The notes below the pieces were generated by a model. The model made no database searches. It had not been told where the DNA came from and saw nothing but the letters and a program-made list of their open reading frames with translations. DNA of 64,000 bases from Bosea sp. Tri-49 (GTDB taxonomy: Bacteria > Pseudomonadota > Alphaproteobacteria > Rhizobiales > Beijerinckiaceae). This document shows, in pieces, positions 19,405 to 26,552 of this stretch (positions are counted from its first letter, which is position 1; each line of letters opens with the position of its first letter). Position numbers and translations under genes: made by a program. Location: positions 310,001 through 374,000 of the forward strand of contig NZ_CP017947.1 in assembly GCF_003952665.1 (NCBI RefSeq). The letters run 5' to 3'.

Positions 19405-21192
19405 ATGGCCGACAGCGTCGCCGACTTCATCTGGAATCGCCTGCACGATTGGGGCGTGCGCCGCGTTTATGGCTACCCGGGCGATGGAATTGGCGGGCTG
19501 ATCGCGGCGCTGCAGCGACACGAGAACCGGATTTCGTTCATCCAAGCTCGGCATGAGGAAATGGCAGCGCTGATGGCGTCTGGCGAAAGCCGCTTCACCA
19601 ACGAAGTCGGCGTCTGCATTGCGACATCCGGGCCTGGCGCAGTCCACGTCCTGAACGGTCTTTACGACGCGCGCCTTGACCATCGTCCCGTGTTGGCGCT
19701 GGTCGGGCAGCAAGCCCGTACCGCCATGGGCGCGCATTACCAGCAGGACCTCGATCTGCAGAGCCTGTTCAAGGACGTCGCCGGAGCCTATGTCGAGACG
19801 GCATCAGTGGCGGAGCAGGTGCCCCATCTGATTGACCGGGCATACCGCATCGCCAAGGCAGAACGGCGCGTCACCTGCGTAATCCTGCCAAATGACCTGC
19901 AGACACAGGAGATGCGTCTGCCTGGACGGAAACACAGCATGACTTTCTCCGGTGTCGGTATCGAGATGCCGACGCCTGTTCCGGGTGAGGCAGCATTGCA
20001 GCGCGCCGCAGATATCCTGAATTCCGGCGAACGGGTCGCAATGCTGGTTGGTGCCGGAGCGCTTGGCGCCACGGATCAGGTGCTAGCGGTGGCAGAACGG
20101 CTTCAGGCCGGCATCGCGAAATCATTGCTCGGCAAGGCAGCGGTGCCCGACGACGTCGCTTTCTGCACCGGCTCGATCGGCCTGCTCGGCACCCGCGCGA
20201 GCTGGGAGATGATGCAGGGCTGCGACACGTTGTTAATGGTGGGATCTGGCTTTCCCTATGCCGAATTCCTGCCCGAGGTCGGACAGGCGCGCGGTGTCCA
20301 GATCGACCTCGACGCTGGCATGCTCGGCCTGCGTTACCCCATGGAAGCCAACCTGCTTGGAGATGCGGCGGCAACGCTGACGGCGCTTCTCCCCCTCCTC
20401 GAGCAGAAGTCGGCACCGGATTGGCGCGCGCAGATCGAGGAGAACGCCCGCAAGTCCTGGGAAGAGCTCACGGCGCTCGCCGAAGTCGAGGCCGACCCGA
20501 TCAATCCCCAGCATGTTGTGCGGGAATTGTCCTCGCGCCTGCCCGAAGCGAGCATTGTCACCGCAGACAGCGGCACGACCACGGTCTGGTATGCACGCAA
20601 TCTGCGCTTCCGTGCCGGCATGATGGGCTCGGTGTCGGGCACGCTCGCCACCATGGGCTGCGCCGTACCCTATGCGATCGCCGCGAAGTTCGCTTACCCT
20701 GACAGACCGGTGATCGCGCTCGTTGGCGACGGCGCCATGCAGATGAATGGCCTTGGCGAACTCGTCACCATTGCGAGATATTGGCAGGGCTGGAGCGACC
20801 CCAGACTGATCGTCATGGTGCTCAACAATCGCGAGCTTGCCTATGTGACATGGGAAGAGCGCATCCAGGCGGGCGATCCTAAATGGCCAAGCAGCCAGCA
20901 CTTGCCGGATCTGCCTTATGCGGAGATCGCGAGGCTGATGGGGATCGATGGTGAGCGCGTCACCGACCCGGCACAGGTTGGCCCAGCCTGGGACCGGGCT
21001 TTGGCAGCACGGCAGCCCTTCGTCCTCGACATGGTCACTGATCCCGACATCCCACCGCTGCCGTCGCACATCACCTTCGAACAAGCGCGCGGTTTTGCTG
21101 GTGCGCTCGTCGCGGGCGATCCCGCCGCCAGCAGTGTGCTCGCCAAAACAGCCCGTTCCGTCCTCAGTACCTTTTTGCCCGGGCAAAACTGA
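19405..21192 (+). CDS. Thiamine diphosphate-dependent enzyme, pyruvate oxidase/dehydrogenase (PoxB-like)
   Basis: 595 aa. Three-domain ThDP fold: N-terminal pyrimidine domain with the activating Glu (QARHEEMAALM), central domain (AMLVGAGALGATDQV) and C-terminal diphosphate domain (VGDGAMQMNGLGEL, then VLNNRELAYVTWEERI). It resembles the acetolactate synthase/pyruvate oxidase family and is closest in length and pattern to PoxB-type pyruvate dehydrogenase (quinone), which makes acetate from pyruvate. The exact substrate cannot be told from motifs. Start ATG 19405 has AGGAG 8 nt upstream; GTG at 19402 is the alternative. Confidence 0.85.
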   Translation: MADSVADFIWNRLHDWGVRRVYGYPGDGIGGLIAALQRHENRISFIQARHEEMAALMASGESRFTNEVGVCIATSGPGAVHVLNGLYDARLDHRPVLALVGQQARTAMGAHYQQDLDLQSLFKDVAGAYVETASVAEQVPHLIDRAYRIAKAERRVTCVILPNDLQTQEMRLPGRKHSMTFSGVGIEMPTPVPGEAALQRAADILNSGERVAMLVGAGALGATDQVLAVAERLQAGIAKSLLGKAAVPDDVAFCTGSIGLLGTRASWEMMQGCDTLLMVGSGFPYAEFLPEVGQARGVQIDLDAGMLGLRYPMEANLLGDAAATLTALLPLLEQKSAPDWRAQIEENARKSWEELTALAEVEADPINPQHVVRELSSRLPEASIVTADSGTTTVWYARNLRFRAGMMGSVSGTLATMGCAVPYAIAAKFAYPDRPVIALVGDGAMQMNGLGELVTIARYWQGWSDPRLIVMVLNNRELAYVTWEERIQAGDPKWPSSQHLPDLPYAEIARLMGIDGERVTDPAQVGPAWDRALAARQPFVLDMVTDPDIPPLPSHITFEQARGFAGALVAGDPAASSVLAKTARSVLSTFLPGQN

Positions 21193-21225
21193 GCAAGCAT
21201 AAGCAACGGTAGATCTTCGTTTTGA

Positions 21226-21500
21226 CGCCTCGGCAAGCTTCTGACCTGGAGCGAAAGGGGCGCGCCGCTGTCGCATTTCCGGACGCGGGAGCAGGATGAG
21301 GTTGATCTCGTGCTTGAAAATCGACGCGGGCGGATCGTCGGAATCGAGGTCAAAGCCGCCGTAACGCTCAGGCCCAAGGACTTTTCAGGTCTGAAGAAGC
21401 TGCAGGAGGCGGCGGGCGATAAATTCATCCAAGGTTTCGTGCGTCAAGACCATGACCGCGCGACGCCATTCAGTGAAACAACCCGGGCTGTCGCGGAGTG
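21226..21500 (+). pseudogene. C-terminal remnant of a DUF4143/AAA ATPase
   Basis: A frame with no usable start reads GKLLTWSERGAPLSHF, then REQDEVDLVLENRRGRIVG, IEVKAAVTLRPKDFSGLKK and GFVRQDHDRATPF. This is the nuclease-like C-terminus of the ATPase-DUF4143 family (EVD...E.K motif). The frame is stopped just upstream (TGA 21223-21225), so the ATPase and most of DUF4143 are gone. Homology fades near 21500, where a LexA-box promoter region begins. A remnant, not a gene. Confidence 0.7.
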
Positions 21501-21557
21501 GAAATTCCTGCACGAAAAGCCACTTTTTCTCCCGCAGGGTGAGTTGCCCTCTTATGA

Positions 21558-21572
21558 GAACATAACTAGAAC
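21558..21572. promoter_or_regulatory. LexA (SOS) box, GAAC-N7-GAAC
   Basis: GAACATAACTAGAAC is a perfect alphaproteobacterial LexA direct repeat (GTTC-N7-GTTC on the other strand), 41 nt upstream of the 21614 gene. The same 15 bases recur at 60486-60500 before its paralogue. Confidence 0.75.
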
Positions 21573-21613
21573 GTATGAGCCAAGACGGAGTCAAGATATC
21601 GAGGGAGTTGCAT

Positions 21614-21922
21614 ATGGACCAGACCGAACTCGCGGACATGCACAAGGCCCAGCTGGTCGACCAGCTCCACATGGCTCAGCACGTCATGCAGGGGTTCACT
21701 CGAACGATCCTGCTCGTCAGCAAGACGATTAGCGGCGAGGATGTCGACGGAGCCGAGCTGACGGAGAAGGCCGCACTGATAATCGCCGAGATGCTTCTCA
21801 AGGAGGCGGCCGAGAAGCGAAAAGTCAACGACATCGGCGAAGCGGAGATTCGCGAGCGCGCCGTCGAGCAGTTCAGCATGGTGATCCGCGAGACGCTCCG
21901 CATGGGTCAGCCTCGGCAGTAG
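21614..21922 (+). CDS. 102-aa SOS-type hypothetical protein, copy A
   Basis: I do not recognise a family. It is a helical, charged cytoplasmic protein: TELADMHKAQLVDQLH, then QHVMQGFTRT, KAALIIAEMLLKEAAEK and IGEAEIRERAVEQF. By my count 62 of 102 residues match the minus-strand gene at 60135-60443, same length. I chose ATG 21614 because GGGAG lies 6 nt upstream, because the paralogue starts at the same residue, and because the LexA box at 21558-21572 would overlap a longer start. SOS induction is therefore expected. Confidence 0.75.
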   Translation: MDQTELADMHKAQLVDQLHMAQHVMQGFTRTILLVSKTISGEDVDGAELTEKAALIIAEMLLKEAAEKRKVNDIGEAEIRERAVEQFSMVIRETLRMGQPRQ

Positions 21923-22009
21923 CGTGGTGGATCAAGCGGCGCAATGACGCCGGGTCTGATCCTGCGCCGCACTTGCCCTGGCCACCACGACGTGAAGGGG
22001 CGCGGTCGG

Positions 22010-22034
22010 GAACATACCAAGCTGGGTGCAGTTC
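22010..22034 (+). promoter_or_regulatory. Near-consensus EcfG-type promoter (GGAAC-N16-AGTT)
   Basis: GGAAC at 22010-22014, 16 nt, AGTT at 22031-22034, 60 nt before the DUF1236 gene. One mismatch in the -10 part. Confidence 0.35.
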
Positions 22035-22094
22035 TTCGAGCTGAGGGATAGCTAAGGGCAACCTTCGGCTTCACCGTGCACGAAGGAACATCCT

Positions 22095-22427
22095 ATGCTC
22101 AGGAACGCCATCTTTGCCGCCGGACTCATACTGCTGCCTGCGACCGCTATGGCTCAGGGCCAGGGCCAGCCCAACGGGTTGCCGGAACCGCCGTCGATGC
22201 GCAGCGAACTCGCGCCGCGCTTCAAACAGTACGTGGTCACCCAACGCCCGACTTCCTACAGCTACGCTCAGCCGCTCTCTGTCGGCACCGTTCTGCCGCA
22301 GCAAGGCGTAACCTATCGCGACGTGCCGGCGGAGTACGGTGTCAGCGGATATCGCTATACGGTCGTGAATGATCGTACCGTGCTGGTTGAGCCGAGCACC
22401 GGCCGGATTGTCCAGATCATCGAGTGA
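22095..22427 (+). CDS. DUF1236-type exported protein
   Basis: 110 aa. A signal peptide (MLRNAIFAAGLILLPATAMA, cleaved after AMA) is followed by a short linker and one DUF1236-like unit: VVTQRPTSYSYAQPLSVG, then YRDVPAEYGVSGYRYTVV and TGRIVQIIE. DUF1236 proteins are small periplasmic proteins of unknown role, common in Rhizobiales. A strong terminator follows at 22476-22499, so it is likely monocistronic. Confidence 0.8.
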   Translation: MLRNAIFAAGLILLPATAMAQGQGQPNGLPEPPSMRSELAPRFKQYVVTQRPTSYSYAQPLSVGTVLPQQGVTYRDVPAEYGVSGYRYTVVNDRTVLVEPSTGRIVQIIE

Positions 22428-22475
22428 TGACTGCGGGCCGGCGCGCGGCACGCGCTGAGTGGCCTAGCCATACGG

Positions 22476-22499
22476 CCCGCTCCCTAGGGAGCGGGTTTT
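22476..22499 (+). terminator. Rho-independent terminator
   Basis: CCCGCTCC-CTAG-GGAGCGGG followed by TTTTA: a perfect 8-bp stem with a 4-nt loop, 48 nt after the DUF1236 stop. Confidence 0.85.
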
Positions 22500-22604
22500 A
22501 TCGTTCGAGTATCGTGATTATGGCTACAGACGAAGCCCGACCTCGAAGGCCGGGCCACGCTATAGTTTGCTCGCCGGATTCATCGACGCTTGAAGATGGC
22601 TGCC

Positions 22605-22790
22605 TCACCGGTCCTGCTGGTGGCCCTGGTGGGTGGTATTGATCTTGGTATTACCCTGTTGTCCTTGCGAGGCGGTGTTGGACGGCCGATCATTCGGTTC
22701 GGCCTTGTGGGGATCCGTACCCTGATGGCCGGGCTCGCCCCGACCCTTGTCGCTGCGATTGGCAGGCGGGATCGGTGGTTGCTTGCTCAC
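22605..22790 (-). CDS. Small disordered hydrophilic protein
   Basis: 61 aa, rich in Gln, Gly, Pro, Asn and His (PPIPPANRSDKGRGEPGHQG), no hydrophobic core, probably intrinsically disordered. Not recognised. The GTG start at 22790 has a perfect AAGGAGG 6 nt upstream, which is strong evidence that it is translated. A near-consensus EcfG promoter lies at 22840-22816. Small desiccation- or stress-linked proteins of this kind occur beside DUF892 and DUF2171 genes; that role is inference only. Confidence 0.65.
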   Translation of the reverse strand: MSKQPPIPPANRSDKGRGEPGHQGTDPHKAEPNDRPSNTASQGQQGNTKINTTHQGHQQDR

Positions 22791-22815
22791 GGCTTACCTC
22801 CTTGTCTCAGGAGGC

Positions 22816-22840
22816 AACCAGCTTTGCGATGAAGGGTTCC
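22816..22840 (-). promoter_or_regulatory. Near-consensus EcfG-type promoter (GGAAC-N16-GGTT)
   Basis: Minus strand: GGAAC 22840-22836, 16 nt, GGTT 22819-22816, 25 nt before the GTG at 22790. One mismatch. Confidence 0.4.
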
Positions 22841-22862
22841 GTGCAGCCTGCAGCTCTACCAG

Positions 22863-23126
22863 TCACTTCAGCTGACTATCCTTGCTGCCGCGTCGATTGA
22901 TGCCACCGAATTCCGGGCGCCGGTCAATTCCCGACTGGCAATCGACGCAGGTGCGAGCCCCCGGCATGGCCTTTCGCCTGGCCTCCGGGATCTCATCGCC
23001 GCATACCTGACAGTGAGTTTCGCCAAGCCCGCTTGGAAGCTTGGCCCGCGCTAGCCGCACGGCGTCCGTCACCGAGTCGTCGATCTGATCCTGAACTGCC
23101 CCGTCTGGAGCCCATCCGCTCGCCAT
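22863..23126 (-). CDS. DksA/TraR C4 zinc-finger protein
   Basis: 87 aa. A short member of the DksA/TraR family, YbiI-like: ASGWAPDGAVQDQIDDSV, then the four-cysteine finger CQVCGDEIPEARR and ARTCVDCQ (C-x2-C, 17 residues, C-x2-C). Family members bind the RNA polymerase secondary channel, but this short form lacks the long coiled-coil with acidic tip, so its activity is uncertain. ATG 23126 follows AGAGGG. Monocistronic; divergent from the 23320 gene. Confidence 0.85.
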   Translation of the reverse strand: MASGWAPDGAVQDQIDDSVTDAVRLARAKLPSGLGETHCQVCGDEIPEARRKAMPGARTCVDCQSGIDRRPEFGGINRRGSKDSQLK

Positions 23127-23218
23127 CACAATGCCCTCTACCGAACTGCATCAATCGAGGATGATCGCAATGGTTCCATTGTTGGGGCCTCGGACCATCG
23201 AAACCGATAACGCGAAGT

Positions 23219-23243
23219 GGAACAGATCAAGCGTTCGGCCGTT
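23219..23243 (+). promoter_or_regulatory. Consensus EcfG-type promoter
   Basis: GGAAC at 23219-23223, exactly 16 nt, CGTT at 23240-23243, 76 nt before the 23320 gene. Exact consensus match; likely drives the membrane protein and the DUF892 gene. Confidence 0.6.
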
Positions 23244-23319
23244 GCACCGGCATCGAACGGCCAACGTGCCGCATGTAACGCGATCGCTGCGCTAGCGACG
23301 CCCTTAAAGTGTTTTAGCC

Positions 23320-24225
23320 ATGACAGACTACACCGCTAGCGGCCTCGCCGATGGCCCGATTGCGCGCGCGTCCTCCGCAGTATCGTGGGGCGCGGTCCTG
23401 GGAGGTGCCGTCGTCAGCGCGTCGATCTCCCTGATGCTGCTCGCAGCGGGCGCTGGCCTCGGCTTCACATCGATCTCGCCCTGGACGAACGCCGGCGTCA
23501 CCGCCACGACGTTCGGCATCGGCGCGGTGACCTGGCTGGCTCTCGTTCATCTTATCGCTGCAGGAGCCGGCGGCTACCTCGCCGGTCGGCTTCGGACCAA
23601 GCGCGTCGGCGTGCACACCAACGAGGTCTCTTTCCGCGATACCGCTCACGGCTTCATGACCTGGGCCGTCAGCGCGATTGTCAGCGCCGTTCTGCTTGCG
23701 TCGGCCGCCTCGGCGATCATTGGCGGCACGGCTCGCCTTGGCGCCAGCGCCGCATCGAGCGTCGGTTCGGCCGTATCCGGTGCAGCAAGCCAGGCAGCCG
23801 GTCGGCTCGATCTTTCGAACCTCGACCCGTCCGCTTACCTGACCGACACCCTGTTCCGTGCGGATCGCCCGGCTCCGACATCGACCGACACAGCCCCCGC
23901 GCGCGCCGAGGTCGGCCGTATCCTTGCGATGAGCATCCGCAATGGTGACATCGCACCGCCCGACAAGGCGTACGTCGCGAACGTAATCGCGGCGCAGACG
24001 GGCATCAGCCAGCCCGACGCTGAAAAGCGCATCAACGACGCCATCGCTAAGACGAAGGAGACCGCCGCCAAGGCGGAGCAGACCGCGCGCGAAGCGGCTG
24101 ACGCAGCTCGTAAAGGTGCTGCCTCGTTCGCCCTGGCATCCTTCATCGCGATGCTGATCGGCGCGCTGGCGTCGAGCTATGGCGCGACTGTCGGTGGCCG
24201 CGCACGCGACAAGGCCGAAGTCTGA
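23320..24225 (+). CDS. Conserved inner-membrane protein of unknown function
   Basis: 301 aa. Three N-terminal membrane segments (about 22-46, 58-86 and 107-130: GGAVVSASISLMLLAAGAGL, LALVHLIAAGAGGYLAGRL, AVSAIVSAVLLASAASAIIG) and one near the C-terminus (ASFALASFIAMLIGALASS). Between them lies a periplasmic or cytoplasmic stretch ending in an Ala/Lys/Glu helix (AKTKETAAKAEQTAREAADA). No enzyme motif seen. The exact EcfG-type promoter upstream and the DUF892 gene 39 nt downstream make it part of a stress operon. A role in envelope stress is only a guess. Confidence 0.7.
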   Translation: MTDYTASGLADGPIARASSAVSWGAVLGGAVVSASISLMLLAAGAGLGFTSISPWTNAGVTATTFGIGAVTWLALVHLIAAGAGGYLAGRLRTKRVGVHTNEVSFRDTAHGFMTWAVSAIVSAVLLASAASAIIGGTARLGASAASSVGSAVSGAASQAAGRLDLSNLDPSAYLTDTLFRADRPAPTSTDTAPARAEVGRILAMSIRNGDIAPPDKAYVANVIAAQTGISQPDAEKRINDAIAKTKETAAKAEQTAREAADAARKGAASFALASFIAMLIGALASSYGATVGGRARDKAEV

Positions 24226-24264
24226 TCACCAACCTAAACATCCCTCACTAACCCGGAGAGACCC

Positions 24265-24777
24265 ATGGCCACGAACACGCCCAAAGCCCTCGATGACCTG
24301 TTCCACGACATGCTCAAGGACGTCTACTACGCCGAAAAGCAGATCCTGAAGGCACTGCCCAAAATGGCGAAGGCCGCCAATTCTGCCGAGCTGAAGAAGG
24401 CTTTCGAGACCCATCGTACCGAGACCGAGGGTCATGTCGAGCGTCTCAGCGGTGTCTTCGATGCGATCGGGAAGGCGCCCCGCGGCAAGACCTGCGACGC
24501 CATCCTCGGCATTCTCGAGGAAGGCAAGGCGGTGATGGAAGACTACGCCGACAGCCCCGCACTCGATGCTGGGCTGGTGGCCTCGGCCCAGGCGGTCGAG
24601 CACTATGAGATGACCCGCTACGGCACGCTCAAATCATGGGCCCAGCAGCTCGGCCACAAGGACGCTGTGGCCCTCCTTGAGGCAACTCTCGCCGAGGAGA
24701 CCAAGACCGATGAGTTGCTGACGCAGATCAGCAGCTCGACGAACTCAGCCGCCGTCGCGAAGGCGAAGGCAGCCTGA
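24265..24777 (+). CDS. YciF/YciE-type ferritin-like protein (DUF892)
   Basis: 170 aa. Four-helix ferritin-like DUF892 protein: LDDLFHDMLKDVYYAEKQIL, then HRTETEGHVERLSGVF and QAVEHYEMTRYGTLKSWA carry the Glu/His metal ligands (E of YYAEK, E..H of ETEGH, E..H of AVEHYE). Related proteins are stress-induced and thought to bind a di-iron site. ATG 24265 has CGGAG upstream. Second gene of the membrane-protein operon; a terminator follows. Confidence 0.9.
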   Translation: MATNTPKALDDLFHDMLKDVYYAEKQILKALPKMAKAANSAELKKAFETHRTETEGHVERLSGVFDAIGKAPRGKTCDAILGILEEGKAVMEDYADSPALDAGLVASAQAVEHYEMTRYGTLKSWAQQLGHKDAVALLEATLAEETKTDELLTQISSSTNSAAVAKAKAA

Positions 24778-24790
24778 GGCCCGATAGCGT

Positions 24791-24829
24791 GCAAGGCCTG
24801 TTGAGCGGCACTCGGCAGGCCTTGCTTAC
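24791..24829 (+). terminator. Probable rho-independent terminator
   Basis: GCAAGGCCTG at 24791-24800 pairs perfectly with CAGGCCTTGC at 24816-24825, then TTAC. The T-run is short. Confidence 0.6.
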
Positions 24830-24856
24830 TCAAGCCTCAATAGCTGTTGGTCAAGA

Positions 24857-25033
24857 ATGCATAAAGGCGCCCTGGTCCTGATCTCCGTAGCGCTGGGTTT
24901 AGGGATCATCTGCATATGGACGCTGGGACACGCCCGGGTCATAAGGCGGCTCTGGAAGATTGCCTCGACACTGCGATGCTACCCTATGAAGTGCCACGGG
25001 AGCTGTTCTGCGAATGCTACGTTGATGAAGTGA
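24857..25033 (+). CDS. Small single-pass membrane ORF, overlapping the next ORF
   Basis: 58 aa starting with a hydrophobic segment (KGALVLISVALGLGIICIW) and then basic residues. Not recognised. It overlaps the 85-aa ORF at 24916 in another frame. Its hydrophobic start may be the lost signal or anchor of that protein (see findings). No good ribosome site is visible. Confidence 0.3.
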   Translation: MHKGALVLISVALGLGIICIWTLGHARVIRRLWKIASTLRCYPMKCHGSCSANATLMK

Positions 25034-25173
25034 GCAGCATCAGCCACCGCGCCTTTTGCCTCATGACGTTCAATGAAACCAGCGAGATGTCTAAGCGGGC
25101 ATTAATCATGGAATGTACCGCTTCAGCGTATGAACAGGGTCAGCGCAGACCAGACAAGCCTCCGCATCCTTGA
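24916..25173 (+). CDS. Hypothetical Cys-containing protein, possibly frameshifted
   Basis: 85 aa. The sequence around LFCECYVDEVSSISHRAF and a late Cys (IMECTASAYEQG) looks like the mature part of a small exported helical protein with a C-x-C...C pattern, but there is no signal peptide in this frame. A signal-like stretch is present in the overlapping frame at 24857. Either a short cytoplasmic protein or a secreted protein broken by a frameshift. Family not recognised. Confidence 0.4.
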   Translation: MDAGTRPGHKAALEDCLDTAMLPYEVPRELFCECYVDEVSSISHRAFCLMTFNETSEMSKRALIMECTASAYEQGQRRPDKPPHP

Positions 25174-25256
25174 ATAAGCCGTTGGCAGCGACCGCTAGAT
25201 CGTAGCGCGTTGCCGGCGGCGCGTTATCAATGAGGCGTAGGGCCAGCGCGCGGTAG

Positions 25257-25276
25257 TTCCACTACGGAGTGGAACC
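25257..25276. repeat. Perfect inverted repeat
   Basis: GTTCCACT-ACGG-AGTGGAAC, 8-bp arms with a 4-nt loop, 158 nt upstream of the second DUF892 gene. No T-run follows, so it is a possible operator or structured leader rather than a terminator. Confidence 0.5.
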
Positions 25277-25434
25277 AGACAGGCCCCAACAAGTATTGCC
25301 ATCACAAGGTCAGGCTCCGGCAAAGCAGAGTTCACGGAAGCGCTCGTATGGTGGCCATCGGCATCGCCAGCCACGCGCCGGTTTCCTCCCATGCCGCGCC
25401 GGGCCCGACTACCCTCGCAATTGGAGCGAAGACC

Positions 25435-25944
25435 ATGACTAATCGCGAAGATCATCTGATGGACTGGCTGCGCGACGCGCATGCGATGGAGCAGCAGGCA
25501 ATCACGATGCTGTCGGCCTTAGCCGGCCGCATCGAAAATTATCCCGAGCTCAAAGAAAAAATCGAGGAACACCTAGTCGAAACTAAGCGACAGGCTTCAC
25601 AAATTGAAAGCTGTATCGAGAGGCGCGGCGGCGACACATCGATAGTGAAAGATTTCACCGCCAAGTTCGTGGCCATGGGCCAGGGATTGAGCGGCGCGTT
25701 CGTCGGAGATGAGATCATCAAGAGCTCGATGGCAGGCTACACGTTCGAGCATATGGAGATTGCTGCCTATCGCACCCTGATCACGGCATCCGACGCCGTT
25801 GGCGATCCTGAGACCAGTGCCGTTTGTGCGCGCATTATGGGGGAAGAGGAAGCCATGGCATCTTGGCTTGCTGACAATCTTCCGGCCGTGACGGCAAAAT
25901 ACCTGGCTCGCGACGAAATGGATGGGGTCCAGGCGAAGCATTAG
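25435..25944 (+). CDS. Second DUF892 ferritin-like protein (YciE-type)
   Basis: 169 aa. DUF892 four-helix protein, diverged from the 24265 copy: LMDWLRDAHAMEQQAITMLS (first ligand Glu), EEHLVETKRQASQIESCIER, then GYTFEHMEIAAYRTLIT and IMGEEEAMASWLADNL. ATG 25435 is chosen because GGAG lies 9 nt upstream; a longer frame from 25348 would add 29 residues without family similarity. Two DUF892 genes this close suggests paralogues or the usual YciE/YciF pairing, though they are not in one operon here. Confidence 0.88.
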   Translation: MTNREDHLMDWLRDAHAMEQQAITMLSALAGRIENYPELKEKIEEHLVETKRQASQIESCIERRGGDTSIVKDFTAKFVAMGQGLSGAFVGDEIIKSSMAGYTFEHMEIAAYRTLITASDAVGDPETSAVCARIMGEEEAMASWLADNLPAVTAKYLARDEMDGVQAKH

Positions 25945-26049
25945 GCGGTGGACCCGTACAGCTTGCCGCCGGCATCACGACGGCATCTGGCCCGCTTCAT
26001 CACGCAGATCGTAATTGCTCCAATCGCTCCGAAGAGCAAGCGGGCTGGA

Positions 26050-26292
26050 TCAGCCATTGAGATAAATGCGCTCTTCGGTGATGACCAGCCTCACGCAAAA
26101 GAGTGGCGTCGGCCCTCGCCGCACGCGAACGGAAATGACCGCGTCTGTACCCCTCAGAATTTCCAAGCAGGCACGCCCAGCTAACATTGATCGCGCCGCA
26201 ACCGCGGCGTGTCTATCATTATCCAACTCCCTGCCATCCACATCGACCAGGTCGTGGAAGCTGTCCTGATAATCGAGATAGTAACGGGGCAC
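26050..26292 (-). CDS. DUF6894 family small protein
   Basis: 80 aa. MPRYYLDYQDSFHDLVDVDG, then ARSMLAGRACLEILRG and ISVRVRRGPTPLFCVRLVI follow the pattern of a small alpha/beta family (DUF6894) abundant in Rhizobiales, function unknown. A second member lies at 62791-63033. No strong ribosome site; the ATG start is set by the conserved MxRYxxD opening. Confidence 0.7.
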   Translation of the reverse strand: MPRYYLDYQDSFHDLVDVDGRELDNDRHAAVAARSMLAGRACLEILRGTDAVISVRVRRGPTPLFCVRLVITEERIYLNG

Positions 26293-26328
26293 ACCAAAGC
26301 CACTGAGTTGTCACGCGCCAAAACATTC

Positions 26329-26366
26329 GGTCCCGCCGGCTTGTGAGGCTGGCGGGGCCTTTTACT
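26329..26366 (+). terminator. Terminator-like hairpin with no obvious upstream gene
   Basis: GGTCCCGCCGGC (26329-26340) pairs, with one G-U, with GGCTGGCGGGGCC (26347-26359), then TTTTACTTT. It ends plus-strand transcription, yet the only nearby gene is on the minus strand. Confidence 0.6.
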
Positions 26367-26552
26367 TTGACACACCATGGGGTTGCGAGTGAAACGCCCG
26401 CTCAGGTCAGAAGTTCCTGCGCTCTCAGTCGCTTCCCTAACCGGCTCCGCGTCAGGGAGCGTTGCGCACGGTCATGTCCAAAGCGACATGGAGACAACGG
26501 CTAATTCATTGGGCGCCTTTTCCGGCCGTCGATGTCAAAGACAGTTCCACCA

